The notes under the pieces were generated by a model that saw only the letters and a list, made by a program, of their open reading frames with translations, did no database searches and was not told the DNA's origin. 7,751 bases of DNA from an uncultured Eubacteriales bacterium (GTDB taxonomy: Bacteria > Bacillota > Clostridia > Oscillospirales > Oscillospiraceae): the NCBI GenBank assembly GCA_902496595.1, contig CABVBV010000099.1, forward strand, positions 1-7,751. The letters run 5' to 3'. A program made the position numbers and the translations under genes. Shown in pieces: positions 1-5,769 of the stretch (within the stretch, counting starts at the first letter, position 1; each line of letters starts with the position of its first letter).

Positions 1-2
1 TT

Positions 3-152
3 GCGCGGACGTTCTACTCCATCGAAAAAGACCTCTCGCGCCTCGCGGACATCCTCGGCCACAGCAGCGTCACCACGACGCGTATCTACACCGCCGAAAG
101 CGGCTCCGTCCACGCCCGGCAGATAGGGCGATTAGGGCTGGTGGTCACGTAA
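3..152 (+). CDS. Tyrosine recombinase/integrase, C-terminal fragment (5' end outside window)
   Basis: Only the last 49 codons and the TAA stop lie in the window, so the start is unknown. The visible peptide carries the end of the tyrosine-recombinase catalytic domain: residues ADILGHSSVTTTRIYT contain the conserved His of the LGH motif and, nine residues later, the nucleophilic Tyr that forms the covalent bond with DNA. These two residues are seen; the upstream catalytic residues are outside the window. The tail after the Tyr is short, as in simple Xer-like integrases of Clostridia. The last codons and the stop lie inside the left copy of a 23-bp inverted repeat, and a surface-protein gene follows on the same strand. 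From this context I infer a local inversion recombinase (role like RecV in Clostridioides difficile) rather than a prophage integrase. A role as integrase of an element lying to the left is the alternative. Confidence 0.88.
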   Translation, partial: ARTFYSIEKDLSRLADILGHSSVTTTRIYTAESGSVHARQIGRLGLVVT

Positions 153-167
153 TTTTCGTTCTGTTGC
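145..167 (+). repeat. Left 23-bp inverted repeat of putative invertible switch
   Basis: The 23 bases beginning TCACGTAATTTTCG and ending TCTGTTGC are the exact reverse complement of 384-406. Identity stops abruptly on both sides (144 against 407, and 168 against 383, do not match). The repeat includes the last codon and TAA stop of the recombinase gene. Because the repeats are perfect, inversion of the DNA between them would leave that gene unchanged. The core ACG-TAATTTT-CGT has a short internal dyad that could be a strand-exchange site, but this is only suggestive. Confidence 0.93.
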
Positions 168-250
168 TTGCCTGGCATATGCCGGAGCACGAATAGCCAT
201 TGGTTGATATAAGAGCCGGAAAAATAGCAGTATATGTACATAGCGAAGCG

Positions 251-279
251 GACGGGCAACATAAATTTTGTGGCCCGTC
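251..279 (+). other. Hairpin inside the invertible segment
   Basis: GACGGGC (251-257) pairs with GCCCGTC (273-279), and an inner ACA/TGT pairing follows after one mismatch, around an AT-rich loop. Neither side has a good T-run, so it is not a standard terminator. It may form RNA structure in transcripts from either orientation, as with the structured leader of some invertible switches, but no function is shown. Confidence 0.35.
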
Positions 280-333
280 TGAATTTGTACGCCCTGAATC
301 CCCGGACATTTGCCTTGAAACCGGAAAAGAGTC

Positions 334-361
334 TTGCATATCCGAAAAAACTGAGTATAAT
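334..361 (+). promoter_or_regulatory. Promoter inside invertible segment, facing the SLH gene
   Basis: A perfect -10 box TATAAT (356-361) lies 16 bp after TTGCAT (334-339), a weak -35 that matches the consensus at its first three bases. Transcription would start near 368, pass through the right inverted repeat and give a leader of about 100 nt before the surface-protein ATG. No comparable promoter lies between the right repeat and the gene, so expression should depend on the orientation of this segment. Confidence 0.68.
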
Positions 362-383
362 GCTTGTGTATTACATTACGAAC

Positions 384-406
384 GCAACAGAACGAAAATT
401 ACGTGA
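384..406 (-). repeat. Right 23-bp inverted repeat of putative invertible switch
   Basis: This is the exact reverse complement of 145-167, beginning GCAACAGAACG and ending AAATTACGTGA. It lies between the -10 box at 356-361 and the ribosome binding site of the SLH gene, so it would form part of the leader RNA in the ON orientation. Confidence 0.93.
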
Positions 407-466
407 TATCAATACATTTTTGGACAACAGGAAGGCCTTGGGGCTGATTACAAAGGAGAATGAAAA

Positions 467-2938
467 ATGAAGCGACGCATATTGAGCATATTCTGTGTCC
501 TGGCCCTGTGCCTGACGCTGCTCCCGGTGACGGCGCTTGCCGTGGAACCGGAAGGAGTCTGGACGGACTATGCCGCCAGTGGCTTTGCCGGCGGTACCGG
601 CACCGAGAGCGACCCTTACCAGATTGCCACCGCTGAACAGCTTGCAAAGCTTTCCAATGATGTCAGCGGAGGGACTTCGTATCAGGGAACCTTTTTTATT
701 CTGACGGAAAACATTGATCTGAGCGCCCATCGCTGGACACCAATCGGAATTTATAAGTGGACAGCTGCCGGTACTACAATCAACAAAAGTTTTCAGGGCT
801 TTTTAGACGGAAATGATAAGACGATCAGCGGAATGTTTGTGGATGAAACCACTGATCACTATTGCGGCGGACTGTTCGGAAAAATCAACATTCAAAGAAA
901 CGGCTCGCCCGTCGGCGCAAAGGATCTGACCATCACCGGCGCAACAGTATATGTGGATGAAACCGGATTAAACGAGTGCTCCGGCGCCATTTTGGCAGGC
1001 AATGTTACGGGAAGCGATACCCAGTCTGTGGTGTTTGAAAATATCACGGTATCCGGCTCCGTTCATGTGACCCTTACAAATGGTTACAACAACATCGGTG
1101 GAATGCTGGGCTATGCAAGCTGGGTAAAGGCGACAAACTGCCATGCAGACGGAGTCTCTATTTCCGGCGCCAGCAACTGCGGCGGCTTTGTCGGCAACGA
1201 CAGCGGATCCACTTATGAAAACTGCACGGCATCCGGCACGTTAGACGGTGCTTGGGTGCTTGGCGGTTTCGTGGGATATTCAGCCAGCGCCACATGGCAG
1301 GATGCTGCCGGCGCATCTACCTACACAAAATGTGCCGCTGATGTAGATGTCAGCGGAAACGACTGGAGAGTCGGCGGATTTGTGGGATATGCAGAATACG
1401 GTCAGTTTAATAATTGTGTTGCCTATGGAGATGTAACCAGCAGCGTAACCGGTTGGAATCCAAAAGTAGGCGGCTTTATGGGTGAAGACAACAGTGATGT
1501 AAACGCAACAGACTGTCATGCGGCGGGTACCGTGACAGGTGTATCTTCAGATTATCAGGCCGGCGGCTTTATCGGCACTTATTCCGGCGGCACATTTACA
1601 GGCTGCTCCTATGACAACGAAAAGAATTCTACGTTGAACGCCGCCGGAGAGGGGACTATCACTTCCGGCATCACAGGCGGAGAAAGCGCTGTTGTGCTGT
1701 CAAATATCTGCGAAGATTATTACGGCGGCCATCAGTACAGCACCGAGTGGGCGGTGGAAACCGAAGCCACCTGCACGGAAGCGGGAAGCAAATACCACCC
1801 CTGTGAGCGCTGCGGGGCGAAAGGGGAAACTGCTGAAATTCCCGCCACCGGCCACAGCTATGGTGAACCGGTCTGGAGCTGGAGCGAGGACGGGAAGAGC
1901 TGCACAGCCACTTTCATCTGTGAAAATGATGAAACACATCGGGAGACCCCGGATGTGACCATCACATCGGAGGTCAAGACCCCTGCCACCAGCACCCAAA
2001 ATGGGGTAACGGAGTATACGGCAACGACCACATTTGAGGGCGAGACCTACACAGCGACAAAAGAGGTGGCGGATATCCCGGCCACCGGCGGCGGTTTGGG
2101 CGCCATACCCACATATGCTGTCACTGTGACGGAGGCAAAGGGCGGCACAGTCACCGCCAGCCCCACGAACTCCTCCGCGGGCGGCAAGATAACCGTCACT
2201 GTGACCCCGGACGAGGGCTACAGCCTCGCCAGCCTCACCGTCACCGACGCAAAGGGCAACGAAATCGCCGTCAGCGGCAGCGGCAGCACCTACACCTTCA
2301 CCATGCCTGACAGCGCCGTCACCGTGACAGCGATCTTCCGCGCCGGAGCCGTCGTCTGCGACGGCGGTGCGTCCTGCCCGCTGCGGGCGTTTAACGACCT
2401 CGACGCCTACGCCTGGTATCACGACGGCGTACACTACTGCCTCGCCAACGGGCTGATGGAAGGCGTGGCCGACACGCTCTTTGCGCCTAACGCCTCGCTC
2501 ACGAGGGCCATGCTGGTGACCATACTCTGGCGCGTCGAGGGCAAGCCCGTGGTGAACTGCTATATGCCTTTCACCGATGTTGACGGCGGCGCGTGGTACG
2601 CCGAGGCTGTCCGCTGGGCTGCCAGCGAGGACATCGTAAACGGCGTCACCGACACGAGCTTCGCCCCTGACGACCACATCACCCGCGAGCAGCTCGCCGC
2701 CATCCTCTGGCGCTACGCCAAGGCCAAGGGCTGTGACGTGAGCATCGGTGAGGAGACGAACATCCTGAGCTACGCCGACTTCGCCCAGATAAGCGAGTAC
2801 GCCAAACCCGCCATGCAGTGGGCCTGCGGCGCTGGAATCATCAACGGCGTCACCGAATCCACGCTTGTGCCGCAAGGCACCGCCACCCGCGCCCAGGCCG
2901 CGACGATGCTCATGCGGTTTTGCGAGAATGTTAAATAA
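467..2938 (+). CDS. Secreted SLH-domain surface protein with GLUG-like repeats
   Basis: The 823-aa protein is predicted to be exported and held non-covalently on the cell wall. A signal peptide (residues 1-25) has a KRR start, a hydrophobic core and an ALA cleavage site. Residues about 40-400 carry seven GG-[FLM]-x-G turns (134, 211, 239, 266, 303, 335, 366), typical of GLUG-type beta-solenoid adhesin repeats. Residues about 430-540 hold a Cys-containing segment (CERCG) and two IPATG linkers common in clostridial surface proteins. Residues about 549-624 form a divergent InlB-type bacterial repeat. Three SLH domains follow (about 641-695, 701-755, 768-820). The start is fixed by GGAG (455-458), 8 nt before ATG. 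The first half is near 50% GC in sampled stretches, whereas the later half is about 67%, so the gene looks mosaic. The ligand is unknown; adhesion or surface variation is inferred, with expression probably set by the upstream switch. Confidence 0.92.
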   Translation: MKRRILSIFCVLALCLTLLPVTALAVEPEGVWTDYAASGFAGGTGTESDPYQIATAEQLAKLSNDVSGGTSYQGTFFILTENIDLSAHRWTPIGIYKWTAAGTTINKSFQGFLDGNDKTISGMFVDETTDHYCGGLFGKINIQRNGSPVGAKDLTITGATVYVDETGLNECSGAILAGNVTGSDTQSVVFENITVSGSVHVTLTNGYNNIGGMLGYASWVKATNCHADGVSISGASNCGGFVGNDSGSTYENCTASGTLDGAWVLGGFVGYSASATWQDAAGASTYTKCAADVDVSGNDWRVGGFVGYAEYGQFNNCVAYGDVTSSVTGWNPKVGGFMGEDNSDVNATDCHAAGTVTGVSSDYQAGGFIGTYSGGTFTGCSYDNEKNSTLNAAGEGTITSGITGGESAVVLSNICEDYYGGHQYSTEWAVETEATCTEAGSKYHPCERCGAKGETAEIPATGHSYGEPVWSWSEDGKSCTATFICENDETHRETPDVTITSEVKTPATSTQNGVTEYTATTTFEGETYTATKEVADIPATGGGLGAIPTYAVTVTEAKGGTVTASPTNSSAGGKITVTVTPDEGYSLASLTVTDAKGNEIAVSGSGSTYTFTMPDSAVTVTAIFRAGAVVCDGGASCPLRAFNDLDAYAWYHDGVHYCLANGLMEGVADTLFAPNASLTRAMLVTILWRVEGKPVVNCYMPFTDVDGGAWYAEAVRWAASEDIVNGVTDTSFAPDDHITREQLAAILWRYAKAKGCDVSIGEETNILSYADFAQISEYAKPAMQWACGAGIINGVTESTLVPQGTATRAQAATMLMRFCENVK

Positions 2939-2957
2939 CATCAAAACAAAATTAAGC

Positions 2958-2988
2958 AAGCCGCCCGGGAATCCCCGGGCGGCTTAAC
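2958..2988 (+). terminator. Rho-independent terminator of SLH gene
   Basis: A perfect 12-bp GC-rich stem AAGCCGCCCGGG / CCCGGGCGGCTT (2958-2969 with 2974-2985) closes a 4-nt loop, 19 bp after the stop codon. The T-tract after it is poor (TTAACATTATAT), but the stem is very strong. It closes the SLH transcription unit. Confidence 0.85.
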
Positions 2989-2996
2989 ATTATATG

Positions 2997-3043
2997 GTAG
3001 GGCGCAGCACACACCTGATCGTGTTTGCCAGTGCCATCCCTAC
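2997..3043. other. Nested inverted repeat in gene-poor region
   Basis: GTAGGG (2997-3002) can pair with CCCTAC (3038-3043). Inside it GCAC (3007-3010) pairs with GTGC (3031-3034) and ACAC with GTGT. The nesting suggests a folded RNA or a remnant of a short intergenic repeat. No known RNA family is recognised. The stretch from about 3044 to 3110 shows nothing I can name. Confidence 0.25.
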
Positions 3044-3112
3044 GGAGACTCTCGCATGGCCTTAGAAGCGGCGCGATGCGTACAATGCGTGGACTGACGT
3101 GCGTTACATTGC

Positions 3113-3141
3113 TTGAGCTCACAGTAGATAAATTGTATTTT
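3113..3141 (+). promoter_or_regulatory. Possible promoter for short transcription unit
   Basis: TTGAGC (3113-3118) and TATTTT (3136-3141) are separated by 17 bp; each matches the sigma-70 consensus at four of six bases. An AT-rich stretch follows and includes another -10-like TATTAT (3154-3159). Transcripts would cross the 28-codon ORF and stop at the terminator at 3364-3403. Confidence 0.35.
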
Positions 3142-3219
3142 ACTTATTAACCGTATTATTTGTTTTGGGAAAACTGCAATAATGGAACTAGTCATTATAA
3201 AAATGTGAGGACTGATAAT

Positions 3220-3306
3220 ATGAAAACCGTGAACCAAGAAACCGGAAGACGTCAACCCGATGCAGCAGACGTCTCCTCCAAAAATGCCGACAAAACCCAC
3301 GCGTGA
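3220..3306 (+). CDS. Possible 28-aa small protein of unknown function
   Basis: An ATG at 3220 lies 9 nt after GTGAGG, a moderate Shine-Dalgarno match, and opens a 28-codon frame ending in TGA at 3304-3306. The peptide starts MKTVNQETGRRQ and ends NADKTHA. It is hydrophilic and charged, with no signal or membrane segment and no run of one amino acid as in attenuation leader peptides. A possible promoter lies upstream and a strong terminator about 60 bp downstream, so the region may be a small transcript whether or not the frame is translated. I do not recognise it. It could equally be a chance frame in a noncoding RNA. Confidence 0.33.
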   Translation: MKTVNQETGRRQPDAADVSSKNADKTHA

Positions 3307-3363
3307 CGGCTCCTGTAGCGGGGCCCCTGGCGGAGGTTGGAGAAGTAAAAAAATAAGGTATTG

Positions 3364-3403
3364 AGAGCCCAAGTGTATCGTAACTTTACACTTGGGCTCT
3401 TTT
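3364..3403 (+). terminator. Rho-independent terminator upstream of the ftsH operon
   Basis: A perfect 14-bp stem AGAGCCCAAGTGTA / TACACTTGGGCTCT (3364-3377 with 3387-3400) with a 9-nt loop is followed by TTT, so the last bases read CTTTT. No antiterminator partner for the 5' arm was seen upstream. It therefore looks like a simple terminator separating the short unit at about 3140-3306 from the ftsH operon. Confidence 0.85.
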
Positions 3404-3430
3404 GTCCATACACTGTTTAAGATTTGCAAA

Positions 3431-3459
3431 TTGCCGTTTGGAGAGGGTGCGGGTAAAAT
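3431..3459 (+). promoter_or_regulatory. Probable promoter of the ftsH operon
   Basis: TTGCCG (3431-3436) and TAAAAT (3454-3459), a five-of-six -10 match, are exactly 17 bp apart. The start near 3466 would fall after the terminator and before the ATG at 3521. It would also exclude the in-frame ATG at 3458 as a usable start for the first gene. Confidence 0.6.
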
Positions 3460-3478
3460 GTTGACGAAAAACATGGAT

Positions 3479-3500
3479 ACTCCATCTGATTGGAGTTTTT
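3479..3500 (+). promoter_or_regulatory. Small hairpin with T-run in the ftsH operon leader
   Basis: ACTCCA (3479-3484) pairs with TGGAGT (3491-3496) over a 6-nt loop and runs into five Ts (3496-3500). It lies between the predicted transcription start and the ribosome binding site AGAAGG (3508-3513). It could be a weak attenuator, an mRNA structure or a protein-binding dyad. It does not match the CIRCE heat-shock operator. Confidence 0.35.
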
Positions 3501-3520
3501 ACCGGAAAGAAGGTACGGAA

Positions 3521-3949
3521 ATGGCACATGAGATACTCAGCGTGAAGCTCTGCGAGCTGGACGAAAGGCTATCCAGGCTCAGCAGCAGGATTCATCTCAG
3601 CGAGACGGCCGACCATCAGCAGCTCAGCAAGGATATCCGTGCGCTACGCCGCGAGTGTACGGAGACCGAGCTTGCTCTTCAGCAAAAACTGAGGCTGTCC
3701 AAATCGGACATCGTTTCCCTACTTGCGGATACCTATGCGGAGGTTGAGCAGAGCCTGAAAAAAACGAAAACTGCGCTGCTGGGCAAGACGTCGGGATTCA
3801 GCGGCACAGACGCAGCTGAGAAAAAGACTCTTCTGGCCGAGTACGCGCTGGACTTCGCCTTGCAGGTCGCAAACCGGGCCCTGCTGCTCTCGATGGAAGC
3901 CATCGACGCACAGCACTTGGGCAGGGAAGTGGAAAGGAGAACGACATGA
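3521..3949 (+). CDS. Helical, coiled-coil-like protein of unknown function, coupled to ftsH
   Basis: The 142-aa soluble protein has no signal peptide or membrane segment. It is dominated by charged, Leu-rich helix-forming sequence (about residues 5-95, with DERLSRLSSRIHL and RALRRECTETELALQQKL), then a short Gly/Ser break (GKTSGFSGT, about 88-96) and a second helical stretch rich in Ala and Leu. I do not recognise the family. The start is ATG 3521 because AGAAGG (3508-3513) lies 7 nt before it. Earlier in-frame starts at 3392 (TTG, inside the terminator) and 3458 (on the -10 box) are unlikely. Its TGA overlaps the ftsH ATG as ATGA, so translation is probably coupled. A role as partner, adaptor or substrate of FtsH is inference from this coupling only. 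Confidence 0.85.
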   Translation: MAHEILSVKLCELDERLSRLSSRIHLSETADHQQLSKDIRALRRECTETELALQQKLRLSKSDIVSLLADTYAEVEQSLKKTKTALLGKTSGFSGTDAAEKKTLLAEYALDFALQVANRALLLSMEAIDAQHLGREVERRTT

Positions 3950-5769
3950 AAGAAGTAAAATCACCCAAGAGACCGCTTATCTTTTACTATTGTATCGTAT
4001 TACTCATCATCCTGCTCTTTAATGCTCTCATCACGCCGCTGTTGTCGAGGAGCCAGGTCACGGAGGTGGACTACGGCACCTTTATGGACATGATCGACGA
4101 GGGGAACATAGGCGTGGTCGAGGTGGAGGACACCGAGATCCTGTTCACGGACAAGGACGGGGCGGTGTACAAGACCGTGCCCATGGAAGACCCGAGCCTG
4201 ACCGAGCGGCTGCACGACGCCGGGGCAGTGTTCACAAGGGTCATGGAGGAGCCCATGTCCCCGATCTGGAGCTTCCTGCTCACCTTTGTGCTGCCCATCC
4301 TGATCTTCTTCGGGCTCGGCCAGTACCTGAGCAAGAAGCTGATAGAGCAGGCTGGGGGCAAGAACTCCCTGGCCTTCGGCATGGGCAAGAGCAGCGCCAA
4401 GGTCTACGTCCAGTCCACCAAGGGCATCAAGTTTGCCGACGTGGCCGGAGAGGACGAGGCCAAGGAGAGCCTTGCGGAGATAGTGGACTATCTGCACAAC
4501 CCGCAGAAATACACCGACGCAGGCGCGGCCATGCCCAAGGGCGTGCTGCTCGTAGGCCCTCCTGGAACCGGCAAGACGATGCTGGCCAAGGCCGTCGCGG
4601 GAGAGGCGAACGTGCCCTTCTTCTCCATAGCGGGCTCCGAGTTCGTGGAGATGTTCGTGGGCATGGGCGCGTCGAAGGTACGCGACCTCTTCAAGCAGGC
4701 GAAGGAGAAGGCGCCGTGCATAGTGTTCATAGACGAGATAGACGCCATCGGCCAGAAGCGCAATTCGGGAGTGAACGGCGGCAACGACGAGCGCGAGCAG
4801 ACGCTCAACCAGCTGCTGACCGAGATGGACGGTTTTGAGGAGAACACCGGGGTCATCATCCTCGCGGCCACGAACCGGCCAGAGAGCCTCGACCCTGCCC
4901 TGACGCGGCCCGGCCGCTTCGACCGGCGCGTACCCGTGGAACTGCCCGACCTGGCCGGACGCGAGGCCATACTCAAAGTCCACGCGAAGAAGATAAAGGC
5001 GGCTGACGACGTGGACTTCCACACCATTGCCCGGATGGCGGCGGGAGCGTCGGGAGCTGAGCTTGCGAACATCATAAACGAGGCGGCGCTGAGAGCCGTC
5101 AGGAACGGCCGCACCATCGTCACCGAGGCCGACCTTGAGGAGAGCATAGAGGTGGTGATCGCGGGCTACCAGAAGAAGAACGCCGTGCTCTCCGACAAGG
5201 AGAAGAAAATGGTGGCCTACCACGAGATAGGCCACGCGCTTGTGGCGGCGCTTCAGACGAACTCGGCGCCGGTGCAGAAGATAACGATAATCCCGCGCAC
5301 GAGCGGGGCTCTGGGCTACACGATGCAGGTGGACACCGGCGACAAGTATCTGCTGACGAAAGAGGAGATAGAGAACAAGATAGCGACGTACACCGGAGGC
5401 CGCGCAGCTGAAGAGGTGGTCTTCGGGCAGATAACAACCGGAGCGAGCAACGACATCGAGCAGGCGACGAAGCTGGCCCGTGCGATGATAAGCCAATACG
5501 GCATGAGCGAGGACTTTGACATGGTGGCCATGGAGACGGTACAGAACCAGTACCTCGGCGGCGACACGTCTCTGGCCTGTTCACCGGATACGCAGCGCGA
5601 GATAGACCGCAAGGTAGTGGAGCTGGTGAAGGAGCAGCACGAGAAGGCGAAGAAGATACTCACCGACAACCGCACGAAGCTGGACGAGCTGGCCGCTTTC
5701 CTCTATGAAAAGGAGACCATCACCGGAGACGAGTTCATGGAAATACTAAACGGAGGCGAGAAAAAATGA
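3946..5769 (+). CDS. ftsH: ATP-dependent zinc metalloprotease FtsH
   Basis: FtsH is a hexameric membrane-anchored AAA+ protease that extracts and degrades damaged membrane and selected cytosolic proteins. The 607-aa sequence has TM1 (about 11-33), an external domain of about 75 residues, TM2 (about 108-127) and then the AAA+ module: Walker A GPPGTGKT (204-211), pore motif FVGMG (237-241), Walker B IVFIDEID (259-266) and the second region of homology with Asn310 and arginine fingers R321 and R324. The protease site is HEIGH (426-430), with Asp503 in GASNDIE as the third zinc ligand. The commoner motif is HEAGH, but the HExxH ligands and the catalytic Glu are intact. The C-terminus is short, without a long tail. 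AGGAG (3935-3939) precedes the ATG. The gene overlaps both neighbours by 4 nt. The Ile codon ATA is frequent here and rarer in the SLH gene. The bacterium may carry another ftsH; this could be a paralogue. Confidence 0.97.
   Translation: MKEVKSPKRPLIFYYCIVLLIILLFNALITPLLSRSQVTEVDYGTFMDMIDEGNIGVVEVEDTEILFTDKDGAVYKTVPMEDPSLTERLHDAGAVFTRVMEEPMSPIWSFLLTFVLPILIFFGLGQYLSKKLIEQAGGKNSLAFGMGKSSAKVYVQSTKGIKFADVAGEDEAKESLAEIVDYLHNPQKYTDAGAAMPKGVLLVGPPGTGKTMLAKAVAGEANVPFFSIAGSEFVEMFVGMGASKVRDLFKQAKEKAPCIVFIDEIDAIGQKRNSGVNGGNDEREQTLNQLLTEMDGFEENTGVIILAATNRPESLDPALTRPGRFDRRVPVELPDLAGREAILKVHAKKIKAADDVDFHTIARMAAGASGAELANIINEAALRAVRNGRTIVTEADLEESIEVVIAGYQKKNAVLSDKEKKMVAYHEIGHALVAALQTNSAPVQKITIIPRTSGALGYTMQVDTGDKYLLTKEEIENKIATYTGGRAAEEVVFGQITTGASNDIEQATKLARAMISQYGMSEDFDMVAMETVQNQYLGGDTSLACSPDTQREIDRKVVELVKEQHEKAKKILTDNRTKLDELAAFLYEKETITGDEFMEILNGGEKK

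Larger units (their letters stand above)
145..406. other. Putative invertible promoter segment (phase-variation switch)
   Basis: Two perfect 23-bp inverted repeats enclose 216 bp (168-383) that hold no convincing gene but do hold a promoter reading right. The segment lies between the 3' end of a tyrosine recombinase gene and a secreted SLH protein gene starting 60 bp past the right repeat. Known switches have this size and arrangement: the C. difficile cwpV switch is about 0.2 kb between roughly 21-bp inverted repeats and is flipped by a tyrosine recombinase, and Bacteroides capsule promoters are comparable. Read as drawn, the promoter faces the surface gene (ON). After inversion it would face back into the recombinase gene (OFF). 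No target-site duplication is seen at the edges, which argues against a MITE. Inversion itself is inferred, not observed. Confidence 0.78.

Noticed and set aside
145..406. The inverted-repeat unit as a MITE or small insertion sequence
   Set aside because: No target-site duplication is visible at the edges, no transposase relic is inside, and its position between a recombinase and a surface gene with an enclosed promoter fits an invertible switch better.
200..406. Small ORFs inside the invertible segment (for example 68 aa on + and 64 aa on -)
   Set aside because: They lack good ribosome binding sites and both end in the same residues only because they read the two copies of the inverted repeat.
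1700..2959. 419-codon open frame on the minus strand opposite the SLH gene
   Set aside because: It is a shadow of the GC-rich SLH and linker coding sequence, with no recognisable domain; the plus-strand protein has a signal peptide and clear domains.
2990..3120. tRNA, SRP RNA or riboswitch in the gene-poor region
   Set aside because: The nested stems do not form a cloverleaf, and no conserved SRP or riboswitch core was recognised by eye; a covariance-model search was not possible here.
3040..3474. 144-codon open frame on the minus strand across the gene-poor region
   Set aside because: It runs through a perfect terminator hairpin and the ftsH promoter, and its translation shows no recognisable domain.
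3479..3496. CIRCE/HrcA heat-shock operator upstream of ftsH
   Set aside because: The dyad ACTCCA-N6-TGGAGT does not match TTAGCACTC-N9-GAGTGCTAA.
3392..3520. Longer N-terminus for the coiled-coil-like protein, starting at TTG 3392 or ATG 3458
   Set aside because: The TTG is inside the terminator stem and the ATG overlaps the -10 box; the ATG at 3521 has a well-spaced ribosome binding site.
4000..5496. 498-codon open frame on the minus strand opposite ftsH
   Set aside because: It is a codon-bias artefact over an intact ftsH gene with all motifs; its translation is Arg/His/Leu-rich without domains.
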